Below, one piece after another: positions 24,063 to 31,938 of a stretch of DNA of 32,279 bases. Numbering within the stretch: position 1 is the first letter of the stretch; every line of letters starts with the position of its first letter. The DNA is taken from positions 1-32,279 of the forward strand of contig JAJZAT010000034.1 in assembly GCA_021799275.1 (NCBI GenBank), in the 5' to 3' direction. The position numbers and the translations under genes were made by a program. The DNA comes from Bacillota bacterium. GTDB taxonomy: Bacteria; Bacillota; Sulfobacillia; JAJZYS01; JAJYTV01. The notes under the pieces were generated by a model. That model was given only the letters and a program-made list of their open reading frames with translations. It had not been told where the DNA came from and did no database searches.

Positions 24063-24815
24063 CTAACCGCGCGGCCCGCCGGCCACGTAGATGATCTGCC
24101 CCGAGACGAAGCTCGCCTCGTCGCTGCAGAGGAAGGCGATGACGTGCCCGACATCCTCGGGCTGGCCCACGCGGCGCAAGGGGATCTCCTTCGCGGCGTG
24201 CTCTTTCATCGCCTCGTAGTCGACGCCGATCCGCTCGGCCGTCGCGCGCGTCATCCTGGTCTCGATGAAGCCCGGCGCCACCGCGTTGACGTTGATGCCG
24301 AAGGGTCCGAGTTCGATCGCGAGCGTCCGCGTCAGTCCCTGGATGCCCGCCTTGACGGCCGCGTAGTTGGCTTGGCCGCGGTTGCCGAGCGCCGAGGTGG
24401 AGGACGTGAGCACGATCTTGCCGTAGCGGCGCCCCACCATGTGGCCCTGGGCCGCCTGCGCCATGAGAAAACTCCCCTTGAGATGCGTCGCGACGACGAT
24501 GTCCCAGTCCTCGTCCGTCATCTTGTGGAGGAGATTGTCGCGCGTCAGCCCAGCGCAGGCCACGAGCACGTCGAGCTGGCCGTAGGTCTCCACCGCCCGC
24601 CCGACCGCCCCTTCGACGTCCGCCCGGCGCGACACGTCGCAGGCGATCGCGATCGCCTCGCCGCCCGCCGCGCGGATCGCCGCGGCCGTCTCCTCGGCCG
24701 GAGCGAGGTCGAGGTCCGTCACCGCCACGCGATCGCCCCGCGCCGCGAGAATCCTTGCCGTCGCCGCGCCGATGCCGCGCCCGCCGCCCGTCACGATCGC
24801 CACTCTTTGAGCCAT
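24063..24815 (-). CDS. FabG-like SDR, probable (R)-3-hydroxyacyl-CoA dehydrogenase
   Basis: A 250-residue SDR with VTGGGRGIGAATARILA, VTDLDL (the Asp after strand 2 favours NAD), ACAGLTRDNLLHKMTDEDWD as in FabG/PhaB, the catalytic Ser in LTSSTSALGNRGQ, YAAVKAG and the C-terminal GQIIYVAGG. FabG-type enzymes interconvert 3-ketoacyl and (R)-3-hydroxyacyl thioesters. Its neighbours are MaoC-fold hydratase genes, ETF and a thiolase, so the oxidative direction on CoA esters is likely. ATG at 24815 follows GAGGGAGG closely. Confidence 0.9.
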   Translation of the reverse strand: MAQRVAIVTGGGRGIGAATARILAARGDRVAVTDLDLAPAEETAAAIRAAGGEAIAIACDVSRRADVEGAVGRAVETYGQLDVLVACAGLTRDNLLHKMTDEDWDIVVATHLKGSFLMAQAAQGHMVGRRYGKIVLTSSTSALGNRGQANYAAVKAGIQGLTRTLAIELGPFGINVNAVAPGFIETRMTRATAERIGVDYEAMKEHAAKEIPLRRVGQPEDVGHVIAFLCSDEASFVSGQIIYVAGGPRG

Positions 24816-24841
24816 GCAAAGCCCTCCCTCGACGTGCGGTC

Positions 24842-25252
24842 TCAGTCCCGGAGGAAGACCTCCGCGTCGCCCTCCGTCACCCGCTGGCCCTCCTGGTTCT
24901 CCGCGTAGACGAGGAGCCGGATAAGCGCCCCTCCCGCCTCCTCCCGCACCTCCCGCACGACGCCGCGGCAGCCCAGGCGGTCGCCGAGGCGCACCATGCG
25001 CGAGAAGCGCACCGCGATGGAGCGCACCGCCCCGGCGCCGGCCCAGTCCGTGAGCAGCTGGCCGAGAAAGCCCATCGAGAGCATGCCGTGGGCGATCACG
25101 CCAGGTAGCGCCGCGGCCCTGGCCGTCTCCACGTCGACGTGGATCAGGTTGTCGTCGCCCGAGGCGCCGGCGTAGTGCAGGAGCTGCAGCTTCCCGATCG
25201 GCTCCTTCTCGAGGCGCGGGATTTCCTCGCCCGCCTGCGGCAGGCTCCTCAT
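24842..25252 (-). CDS. MaoC-family (R)-specific enoyl-CoA hydratase subunit
   Basis: A 136-residue hot-dog-fold protein with the hydratase signature YAGASGDDNLIHVD (Asp and His of the catalytic pair) and VIAHGMLSMGFLGQLL. It hydrates trans-2-enoyl-CoA to the (R)-3-hydroxy product, in contrast to crotonase-type enzymes, which make (S). Its ATG lies in an ATGA overlap with the stop of the FAS1-like partner gene (25249-25252), so the two are translationally coupled and probably form a heteromer in which this subunit is catalytic. Confidence 0.9.
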   Translation of the reverse strand: MRSLPQAGEEIPRLEKEPIGKLQLLHYAGASGDDNLIHVDVETARAAALPGVIAHGMLSMGFLGQLLTDWAGAGAVRSIAVRFSRMVRLGDRLGCRGVVREVREEAGGALIRLLVYAENQEGQRVTEGDAEVFLRD

Positions 25253-25656
25253 ACCTCCGCCTCCTGACGGTAGATGATGGTCGTGCGGCTCTCGTAGACG
25301 ATCTCCCCAGAGGGGTCCCGGCCCTCTGCCGCCAGTACGATGAAGGTCATCGGGCCGAGGCTGCCCCGCTTCTCATAGACATCCTCAACCCGCCTGACGA
25401 CGCGCAGGACGTCGCCCGCCCGCAGGGGCCGGCGGTAGCGGTACTCCTCGCCGGCGTGCAGGATCCGTTTCTTGTCGAGCTCGAGCCCCGGAATCTCTCC
25501 GCGCAAGGTCGTCGGGAAGGTGGGCGGCGCGATCTCGCCCTGGCGATGCAGGGGCGTTTCGTCCCCGATCGCCGCCGCGAAGCGCCGGATCGCCCCGCGC
25601 TCCACCTCGTGGAGCTCGAGCTCCGACCTGCGACCGATCAGCGAGCGGTCGATCAT
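25249..25656 (-). CDS. MaoC/FAS1-like dehydratase N-terminal-type subunit
   Basis: A 135-residue hot-dog protein of the type found as the non-catalytic half of two-subunit MaoC hydratases (PF13452-like). Typical segments are IRRFAAAIGDETPLH, APPTFPTTL, GEEYRYRRPLRAGDVLRV and the final ESRTTIIYR. Start is ATG at 25656, 14 bases after the stop of the acyl-CoA dehydrogenase gene; longer upstream frames are out-of-frame overlaps. Known heteromers of this kind (HadAB, ChsH1-ChsH2) act on bulky or long acyl chains, so the pair may serve an unusual substrate rather than plain short-chain fatty acids. Confidence 0.86.
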   Translation of the reverse strand: MIDRSLIGRRSELELHEVERGAIRRFAAAIGDETPLHRQGEIAPPTFPTTLRGEIPGLELDKKRILHAGEEYRYRRPLRAGDVLRVVRRVEDVYEKRGSLGPMTFIVLAAEGRDPSGEIVYESRTTIIYRQEAEV

Positions 25657-25669
25657 GCGCCCCAGCCCC

Positions 25670-26842
25670 CTACTCCCAGCGTCCGAGTCCGGCCGTGCCG
25701 CGCAGGAGGTCCTTGGCGATCGTCCGCTTCTGGATCTCGTCGGTCCCCTCGTAGATGCGGAAGACGCGCACGTCACGCAGGACGCGCTCGATCGGCAGTT
25801 CCTTCGTGTAGCCCATGCCGCCGTGGATCTGCAGCACGCGGTCCGCGACGCGGTTCACCATCTGCGCGCCGTGCAGCTTGGCGATCGACGCCTCGTGGTG
25901 GTTGTCGATGCCCTCGTCCTGCAGCCAGGCGGCGTGCATGACAAGCCAGCGGGCCGCCTCGATCTCCACCTCGGAGTCGGCGAGCATCCACTGGATCGCC
26001 TGGTAGTCGCCGATCGGGTGACCGAACGCGACGCGCTGGCGGGCGTAGTCGACGCCCATCTCGAGCAGGCGCTGCGCCCTCCCGACCGCTCTCGCGGGGA
26101 TGACGACGCGGCCATTGACGATCCAGCGCATGGCGAGTTCGAAGCCCTTCCCCATCTCTCCCAGCACGTTGCGCCGCGGCACCCGCACGCCGTCGAACGC
26201 GAGACGCGCGGGAGACCATGCGCCCATCGTCTGGATGGGGCGAGAGGTGAAGCCCATCGAGCGGTCCACGAGGAAGCAGGTGATGCCGCCGCGCGATCCC
26301 CGCTCACGGTCGGTGACGGCGAAGACGATGGCGTAGTCCGCCTCGCTTCCGCCCGTGATGAAGATCTTCTCGCCCGTCAGGACGAAGTCGTCGCCGTCGG
26401 GAACGGCCTGCAGGCGGATGTTCGTCGCGTCGGAGCCCGCCGTCGGTTCCGTCAAGGCGAAACAGGAACGCCTCTCGCCGGCGATGGTCGGCAGTAGATA
26501 CTCGCGCTTCTGCTCCTCCGTGCCCGCGAAGAGGATGTTGTCCGCGCCGCCGCCGAACTGGAACGGCACGAGGCAGCGGTGGACCTCCATCGTGATCAAG
26601 GCCATGAGCTGCTGGCCGAGGCCGAGGCCCCCGTACTCCTCCGGCACCTGGAGCGCCCAGAGGCCGAGCTCGCGCGCCTTTCCCTGCAGGCGGCGCAGCG
26701 TCTCCTCGTCGGGGAACTCCCCGCCGCGCCCTGCGAGCTCCGCCTCCTGGAGATCCCGCTCGAGCGGCATGAGCTCCGCGTCCACAAACGTGCGCACCGT
26801 CTCGAGGATCAGCTTCTCTTCGGGCGAGAGGCGAAAATCCAT
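25670..26842 (-). CDS. Acyl-CoA dehydrogenase
   Basis: A 390-residue flavoenzyme of standard length. Signatures in order: helical N-terminus, QVPEEYGGLGLG, the FAD-contacting CFALTEPTAGSDATN and GEKIFITGGSEADYAIVF, GRVVIPARAVGRAQR, then QIHGGMGYTKELPIER, and RIYEGTDEIQKRTIA, which has the catalytic Glu in the position used by short- and medium-chain enzymes. It oxidises acyl-CoA to trans-2-enoyl-CoA, giving electrons to the ETF encoded in the same operon. ATG at 26842 follows GAGGAGG. As first gene of the operon it lies directly behind the palindromic operator at 26884-26895. Confidence 0.95.
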   Translation of the reverse strand: MDFRLSPEEKLILETVRTFVDAELMPLERDLQEAELAGRGGEFPDEETLRRLQGKARELGLWALQVPEEYGGLGLGQQLMALITMEVHRCLVPFQFGGGADNILFAGTEEQKREYLLPTIAGERRSCFALTEPTAGSDATNIRLQAVPDGDDFVLTGEKIFITGGSEADYAIVFAVTDRERGSRGGITCFLVDRSMGFTSRPIQTMGAWSPARLAFDGVRVPRRNVLGEMGKGFELAMRWIVNGRVVIPARAVGRAQRLLEMGVDYARQRVAFGHPIGDYQAIQWMLADSEVEIEAARWLVMHAAWLQDEGIDNHHEASIAKLHGAQMVNRVADRVLQIHGGMGYTKELPIERVLRDVRVFRIYEGTDEIQKRTIAKDLLRGTAGLGRWE

Positions 26843-26882
26843 CCCTTGGGCCCTCCTCGTCGCGCTCGGATCACGGGAGCAA

Positions 26883-26896
26883 GCCGACCGGTCGGT
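26883..26896. promoter_or_regulatory. Palindromic operator before the acyl-CoA dehydrogenase operon
   Basis: GCCGACCGGTCGGT contains the perfect palindrome CCGACCGGTCGG (26884-26895), 41 bases before the dehydrogenase start and matching 12 of 14 positions of the site at 29027-29040. It resembles sites bound by TetR-family repressors of acyl-CoA degradation; from memory, the Thermus PfmR site (TACCGACCGNTNGGTN) is close. The inducer would be expected to be an acyl-CoA. Confidence 0.65.
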
Positions 26897-26938
26897 ATGC
26901 CCAATGCGAGAACGGACTGCAGGGCGTCCGCCCGCCTC

Positions 26939-27307
26939 TCAGAACCGCTCGTCGTCCTCCTCGCGGTTCCAGCGCAGCCTACGCCCTCCCTCCTTGGCGT
27001 CGTAGATGCGCTCCTCGGCGTAGGCCTTCGTGACCTCGCCGAACTCCGCCTCGGACACGGAGAGATGCACCGCCGCTCGGGTGATCCGCGCGATCGCGCG
27101 CCTCGGCACCATCACCTGTCCAAGCAGGCCATGGCTTACGCCGATGCCGTCGAAGACGTCCTCGGAGAGATCGCCGAGCACGTGCGTCACGTGGCCGACG
27201 TGCCGGCCGTCGCTCGTGACCACCTTGGTACCGGCCGTCAGGGCCATCCACGAGATCTCGTCATCCGGCGAGAGGATCTCGTCATCGTCCGAAGGCAAAA
27301 GGGCCAC
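26939..27307 (-). CDS. PRC-barrel domain protein
   Basis: A 122-residue soluble protein. After an acidic, repetitive N-terminus (DDDEILSPDDEISW) comes a PRC-barrel-like region: LTAGTKVVTSDGRHVGHVTHVLGD, then GIGVSHGLLGQVMVPRRAIARI, resembling the DUF2171 group. The C-terminus is charged (EEDDERF). Such small proteins occur in Chloroflexota, Deinococcota and Actinomycetota and are often stress-related; no enzymatic role is known. GTG at 27307 is the first start; the ATG at 27247 (MALTAGTKV) is an alternative. It sits between the synthetase gene and the dehydrogenase operon on the same strand, with no clear metabolic link. Confidence 0.7.
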   Translation of the reverse strand: MALLPSDDDEILSPDDEISWMALTAGTKVVTSDGRHVGHVTHVLGDLSEDVFDGIGVSHGLLGQVMVPRRAIARITRAAVHLSVSEAEFGEVTKAYAEERIYDAKEGGRRLRWNREEDDERF

Positions 27308-27385
27308 CCCGCTTCTTCGCTACTGCCAGGGCCTTCGCGAGCGCGCGGCCGGGATCCTGCCGCCGTGGTGGAAAAGGCCTCCCGG

Positions 27386-28960
27386 CTACCGCCCTTCGGC
27401 CTCCTGGCGCAGGCGGCTGCGGATAGCCGTCTTGAGCACCTTGCCCGTGCCCGTCTTCGGCAGTTCGTCCCAGATCTCGATCGTGCGCGGCGCCTTGAAG
27501 GACGCCACCCGGCCCTGCACGTAGGCGAGGATCTCCTCGTTGGCCGCCGCCGCGCCCGGCTTCAGGGAGACCGCGGCGTGCACAACCTCGCCCCACTTCT
27601 CGTCCGGCCGCCCCACCACGGCGCATTCGCGCACCGCCGGGTGGCCGTAGAGCACGTCCTCGATCTCGGCGGAACTGATGTTCTCGCCGCCGGAGATGAT
27701 GATGTCCTTCTTGCGGTCGACGATCTTGATGTAGCCCTCGGGGTGGATGAAGGCCATGTCCCCGGTGTGGAGCCAGCCGCCGCGCAGGGCGGCCTCCGTC
27801 TCCTCGGGCAGGTTCCAGTAGCCCTGCATGACGCTGTCGGCCCGCACCAGAAGCTCCCCGACCGATTCCCCGTCCCAGGGCAGGTCCTCGCCGAGCGGTC
27901 CCTCGAGCCGCACCTCCACGCCCACCATGGGCAGGCCAGCGAAGCCCCTGAGGCGATCCTGGAGTTCCCGCGGCGCCTCGCGCAGGCTGGACTTCAGGCG
28001 CGCGACGGAGACGACGGGGGAACTTTCCGAGAGGCCGTAGCCGCCGAGATACTCCCCGCCGAGCGCTGCCATGCTCGCCTCGACGAAGCTCGAGGGCGAC
28101 GGCGCGCCGCCGACGTTCATCTGCCTCAGGCTCGAGAGGTCCCGGGTCTCGCGGGTCGGCTCCGAAAGCAGCATGCCGACCATCGTCGGGACGAAGGCGG
28201 CGTTGGTCACGCGGTGGCGCTCCACGAGTTCCAGCACCTTCGCGGGGATGAAGCGGCGCAGCATGACGTGCGTGCCGCCAAGGGCCGTCACGTAGTGCGG
28301 CGTGCCCCAGCCGTTGACGTGGAAGAGCGGGATCGTGTGCAGCAGCACCATCGTGTCGTCGATGCCCATGCCGAAGCCGCACTGCAGAGCGTGCAGATAG
28401 AGGCTGCGCTGCGTCAGGGCGACGCCCTTCGGTCGGGCGGTGCTGCCGGAGGTGTAGAAGATCTCCGCCACGGCGTCCTCGTCCACCACGTCCGGGCCGG
28501 GCGCGGGCGACGCCTGCGCCAAAAGCTCCTCGTAGCCCTGGTAGCCGTCGTGTCCTCCCTCGATGCGGATCTCGACGAGCGAGAGAGAGGGCAGCCGGCC
28601 GCGCAGCAGGGCGGCCCAGGCCTCGAAGTCGGAGTCGAAGAGGAGCACCTTCGGCTGGCAGTCCGAGGCGATGTAGGCGATCTCCTCGAGCGTCAGCCGG
28701 ATGTTGAGCGGCACGAGGACCGCGCCGAACTGCACGACGCCGTAGTACGCCTCGAGCAGGGGGTGGTTGTTGTAGGCGAGCACCGCCACCCGGTCGCCCG
28801 CCTGGACGCCCATCGCCTTGAGGGCGCTCGTGAGGCGCCATGCGCGCTCCTTGAACTCCCGGTAGGTCCACTGGCCGTCCTGGTCGATGACGCCGATCTT
28901 GTCGCCGTAGATGCTCGCCGCGTGATCGAGGAACCGCCGCACGTTCAGTGGCACCTTCAT
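27386..28960 (-). CDS. Acyl-CoA synthetase (AMP-forming), fatty-acid-type
   Basis: A 524-residue ANL-superfamily ligase. The P-loop is YTSGSTARPKGV, followed by PLFHVNGWGTPHYV, the motif GYGLSESSP, GWLHTGDMAFIHPEGYIKIVDRKKD, and LPKTGTGKVLKTAIR with the C-terminal catalytic Lys. It adenylates a carboxylic acid and forms its CoA thioester. The FHVNGW segment is common among medium-chain fatty acid ligases. ATG at 28960 follows GGGGGAGG; the frame extends further but without homology. It lies upstream of PRC-barrel and the beta-oxidation operon, and its promoter region has the second copy of the operator, so it probably activates the substrate that the operon degrades. Confidence 0.93.
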   Translation of the reverse strand: MKVPLNVRRFLDHAASIYGDKIGVIDQDGQWTYREFKERAWRLTSALKAMGVQAGDRVAVLAYNNHPLLEAYYGVVQFGAVLVPLNIRLTLEEIAYIASDCQPKVLLFDSDFEAWAALLRGRLPSLSLVEIRIEGGHDGYQGYEELLAQASPAPGPDVVDEDAVAEIFYTSGSTARPKGVALTQRSLYLHALQCGFGMGIDDTMVLLHTIPLFHVNGWGTPHYVTALGGTHVMLRRFIPAKVLELVERHRVTNAAFVPTMVGMLLSEPTRETRDLSSLRQMNVGGAPSPSSFVEASMAALGGEYLGGYGLSESSPVVSVARLKSSLREAPRELQDRLRGFAGLPMVGVEVRLEGPLGEDLPWDGESVGELLVRADSVMQGYWNLPEETEAALRGGWLHTGDMAFIHPEGYIKIVDRKKDIIISGGENISSAEIEDVLYGHPAVRECAVVGRPDEKWGEVVHAAVSLKPGAAAANEEILAYVQGRVASFKAPRTIEIWDELPKTGTGKVLKTAIRSRLRQEAEGR

Positions 28961-29026
28961 CCCGTCGTCCTCCCCCGCGCGAGAGGCCGGCCCCGCCTGC
29001 GGCACCGGACAGCCGCAGGATGCCAG

Positions 29027-29040
29027 ACCGACCGGTTGGT
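29027..29040. promoter_or_regulatory. Palindromic operator before the acyl-CoA synthetase gene
   Basis: ACCGACCGGTTGGT is a near-perfect palindrome 67 bases before the synthetase start. It shares 12 of 14 bases with the operator at 26883-26896. It also lies 107 bases before the divergent exported-protein gene (29148), which might therefore belong to the same regulon. Confidence 0.62.
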
Positions 29041-29147
29041 GCGGGAGGTTCGCCAACCCAGCGGGGGATCCTGCGTCCCCGCCGCGAGGAATTCCGTAGA
29101 CTTCCCGCTCATCCAGGAATAGTCTTGTGGTCGGAGGTGCTGAGGCG

Positions 29148-30008
29148 GTGGTCACAGGGAAGTTCGTGCGCACCGTGGCCTGGACCGTGGCCGCGCTGGT
29201 GGCGGCCGCCGCTCTCGCGCTCCTCGCCTGGTGGCTGCCGGCGCGTGCCAGACCGGGCTACTACCTTCCCGACACCCGCGGAGTCCTCTCGATGGAGCCG
29301 CCAGACGTCATCGCGTTCTGGGTGCGGACGTGGCCATGGGACACCGCGCCACCGCCGGCCACTGTCTTCCTTGACACGCCGAGCGGACAGCTCTCGGCCG
29401 CGTCGCAAGGCGCACCAGTGTCCTTCTTCGCGCCGCGGGCCGTGGCGGTCAGCCTGCGCGTCGACGGCATCGCGCCTGTGCTGGAAGCCGGGAACATCGC
29501 CAGCATCGGCATCGCCTGGTCTGGCTACAGAGCGACCTTCCGTGCGATGAAACACCTTTGGGCCATGCCCGCGCAGGCAACGCAGACGATTCCCGGATTC
29601 GCGCCCCTGGTCACGTCGAATGCTGCGGGCCAGGCCTGGCCCCTCGCCGTGATCCTGAGCAGGGTTCCGCAGGACGTCCTGGCGGTGGCCGCCGCGAACC
29701 CGGTGGCGGGCCCCTGGCAAAGCCCGCACTGCGTCTCCGTGCCCAGCGCGAACGTGGCGACGCAGGGCACCCCGCAACATCTCGCGGCCGTACTGCGCGC
29801 CATGACGCCCGGTGCCTGCGCCCGGCCGAAAGGGCCCGAGGCGCTCGTCCTGGCCGGTAGACCGCCCACGGGACCTGTGGCCTACATGTTCCAGCCCATT
29901 CTCCAGGTGCGCTCGCGGGGGCGGACGACCACCATCGCACAGACCGATTTCTGGTCCGGCACCGGGATGACCCCGACGGCGTTCAACTGGTGGCGCTTCG
30001 TGCGTTGA
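29148..30008 (+). CDS. Membrane-anchored exported protein of unknown function
   Basis: A 286-residue protein with one N-terminal membrane segment (TVAWTVAALVAAAALALLAWWLP) acting as an uncleaved signal anchor or signal peptide; the rest is predicted outside. It contains two possible beta-sandwich-like stretches (PPPATVFLDTPSGQLSAASQ and FAPRAVAVSLRVDG), two cysteines that could bond, and a Trp-rich C-terminus ending AFNWWRFVR. Start is GTG at 29148, 9 bases after GGAGGT; GTG at 29127 is in frame but has no site. I do not recognise the family. It is divergent from the acyl-CoA synthetase and is followed by a putative lipoprotein 53 bases later. Confidence 0.6.
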   Translation: MVTGKFVRTVAWTVAALVAAAALALLAWWLPARARPGYYLPDTRGVLSMEPPDVIAFWVRTWPWDTAPPPATVFLDTPSGQLSAASQGAPVSFFAPRAVAVSLRVDGIAPVLEAGNIASIGIAWSGYRATFRAMKHLWAMPAQATQTIPGFAPLVTSNAAGQAWPLAVILSRVPQDVLAVAAANPVAGPWQSPHCVSVPSANVATQGTPQHLAAVLRAMTPGACARPKGPEALVLAGRPPTGPVAYMFQPILQVRSRGRTTTIAQTDFWSGTGMTPTAFNWWRFVR

Positions 30009-30061
30009 CATGGGCAAGGTCCTGAGCCCGGAGGCCAGCCCACCGAGAACGGAGGGTCGAC

Positions 30062-30709
30062 TTGAAAGCTTCCGCTGTACTGCTGGGCGCATTGGCGCTG
30101 GTATTCCTCGCCGGCTGCGCGACCAACGCGTCGAGGGCATCCGGCAAACCTTCGGTACCGGTCTGGCTCGAGCGCAACGACTCGGTGCCTAAGCGCATGA
30201 CGTCCCTGCCCGCGTCCCTCGGCCTGCTCGCGCCCGAGGTGCCGCACTACCGCTGCGTGGGCGGTTATGAGCCCGCGGCTCGCGTGGAGATCGGACCCCT
30301 GACGCCTACATCCGAGCAGGAAATGCCGTTCTGGCAGTTCGGGCTGACCTGCGCGCCCGAGAAGCTCTCCTCCGACGTCAAGGTCGGCGCGATGCTGCCC
30401 GGTGTCGTGGGCGTGAGCGAGCTGCCAACCGTGCAAACGTCGCTGCTCGGCGCGATCCGCTTCCTGACGGCCGCAAGCCACCTCAGGCTGACCGCGGTCG
30501 GCAAGTTCCCCGTCGGCGTGGGGCGGATCCACTTCGCGCAGGGCCTGTCGGGCAACTTCAACCTCGTCTGGTTCCTCGGCGACATGACGACCTACAAGGG
30601 CGTCGGCCGTACCTACCAGAGGCGCGTTCTCGTCTACCTCACGGGGCGCAGGGTATCGGTGGCAACGCTGGAGAAGTTCGCGACCAGCATGCGGCCTCTC
30701 GTTCGCTGA
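30062..30709 (+). CDS. Putative lipoprotein of unknown function
   Basis: A 215-residue protein. The N-terminus has one Lys, a hydrophobic run (VLLGALALVFLAGC) and a lipobox LAGC at residues 16-19, so Cys19 is expected to be lipidated after signal peptidase II cleavage. The mature part contains WLERNDSVPKRM, two cysteines (RCVGG and LTCAPE) and a C-terminal region with VGRIHFAQGLSGNFNLVWFLGD and RRVLVYLTGRRVSV that looks beta-rich. Start is TTG at 30062, with GGAGG upstream. It follows the exported protein and probably shares its transcript. Only two bases beyond its stop begins the IS630 element, which did not damage the reading frame. Confidence 0.62.
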   Translation: MKASAVLLGALALVFLAGCATNASRASGKPSVPVWLERNDSVPKRMTSLPASLGLLAPEVPHYRCVGGYEPAARVEIGPLTPTSEQEMPFWQFGLTCAPEKLSSDVKVGAMLPGVVGVSELPTVQTSLLGAIRFLTAASHLRLTAVGKFPVGVGRIHFAQGLSGNFNLVWFLGDMTTYKGVGRTYQRRVLVYLTGRRVSVATLEKFATSMRPLVR

Positions 30710-30711
30710 AC

Positions 30712-30740
30712 CTAGTACGACGTCCCAGAAGTTCGTTCCC
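30712..30740 (+). repeat. Left terminal inverted repeat of the IS630 element
   Basis: CTAGTACGACGTCCCAGAAG is followed by TTCGTTCCC. It matches the reverse complement of 32251-32279 at 26 of 29 positions, with differences only at positions 8, 9 and 16. Confidence 0.9.
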
Positions 30741-30841
30741 TGTGGGTTGTGGCGATGGGGGCTGGACAATTCGCAGCAGGGCTTGTATCCTAGCGTCGGC
30801 ACCTACCGGATGAGGTAGAGTGGCGGTGATCGAGCGACTTG

Positions 30842-31936
30842 ATGGAGAACAGGCCGATGCGGCTGTGCCCCGAGCAGCAGAAGGACCTTGAGCCATGGGT
30901 CCGCGGTCAGCGAGTTGAGTATCGCCTGAAGATCCGGGCGACGATCATCTGGCAACTGCTCGTGGAGGGGATACCGGAGTCGGATGTGGCGCGTGACCTG
31001 AATGTGACGCTGAAGACTGTCTGCAAATGGCGCCGGCGTTACCTGTCCGGAGGCCGCGAAGCCCTGCGTGACCGCTACCGCAGTGGCGCTCGTGGCAAGT
31101 TCGATGTCGGACAGCGCTGTGAAGTCATCGCCATTGCTTGCGATGACCCAAAGAATTATGGCTGTCCAGAGGGCACGCGCTGGACGCTCGACCGGCTTGT
31201 GCAAACAGCTGCCGAGCGTGTGGACGGGCCCAGCATGAGCCGGTCCAGCATCCAGCGCACCCTGACTGAGGTCGACCTGCGGCCGCACAAGGTGCAGATG
31301 TGGCTGCACAGCCCAGACCCGCAGTTCAAGGAAAAGGTCAACGACGTGGTTGGCCTGTACCTCGATCCCCCGCAGGGTGCTGTGGTCCTGAGCGTGGACG
31401 AGAAGACGAGCATCCAGGCACTCGAGCGTCCCCACGCGACCAAGCCGGCGCTACCGGGGCGGCCGGGCCGGCAGGAGTTCGAGTACGTACGCCACGGAAC
31501 CACCTCCCTCTTGGCGAGCTTCAACATCCAGTCGGGCGAGGTGCTGCACCGCCTCGGCCCCACCCGTACGGCCGCCGACCTGCTCGCCTTCATGGACGAG
31601 GTGGCCGACCACCATCCCGAGGCCGAGAAGATCATCGTCATCTGGGACAATCTGAACATCCACCATGAGGGCCCATCGCTGCGCTGGAGCGAGTTCAACA
31701 CCCGCCACGAGGGCAAGTTCGAGTTCCATTACACGCCGCTCCACGCCTCGTGGGTGAACCAGGTGGAGGTATTCTTCTCCCTTCTCCAGAAAGCCGTGCT
31801 GCGCTGGGGCAGCTTCCGCTCCGTCGCCGAACTCGAGGCGGCGCTCGTGGGCTTCATCGAGCGCTGGAACGGTGGCCAAGGCCACCCCTTCCACTGGGCC
31901 TTCCGCGGCTATCCTCTGCAAGCAAAGGCGGCGTGA
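30842..31936 (+). CDS. IS630-family DDE transposase
   Basis: A 364-residue transposase. The N-terminal part is a bipartite helix-turn-helix (DVARDLNVTLKTVCKWRRRYL, then SRSSIQRTLTEVDLRP). The catalytic DDE residues are Asp186 in LSVDEKTSIQA, Asp269 in VIWDNLNIH and Glu309 in NQVEVFFSLL, with the usual spacing of about 83 and 39-40. The ATG at 30842 gives the longest ATG-led protein; ATG at 30857 is also possible because GGAG lies 9 bases before it, and a TTG at 30839 precedes both. The reading frame is unbroken. It acts on the inverted repeats to cut and paste the element into TA-containing targets. Confidence 0.93.
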   Translation: MENRPMRLCPEQQKDLEPWVRGQRVEYRLKIRATIIWQLLVEGIPESDVARDLNVTLKTVCKWRRRYLSGGREALRDRYRSGARGKFDVGQRCEVIAIACDDPKNYGCPEGTRWTLDRLVQTAAERVDGPSMSRSSIQRTLTEVDLRPHKVQMWLHSPDPQFKEKVNDVVGLYLDPPQGAVVLSVDEKTSIQALERPHATKPALPGRPGRQEFEYVRHGTTSLLASFNIQSGEVLHRLGPTRTAADLLAFMDEVADHHPEAEKIIVIWDNLNIHHEGPSLRWSEFNTRHEGKFEFHYTPLHASWVNQVEVFFSLLQKAVLRWGSFRSVAELEAALVGFIERWNGGQGHPFHWAFRGYPLQAKAA

Positions 31937-31938
31937 CG

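Noticed and set aside
26579-29122. 847-codon plus-strand frame
   Set aside because: Antisense shadow across the acyl-CoA dehydrogenase, PRC-barrel and synthetase genes; His/Arg/Glu-rich with no domain pattern.
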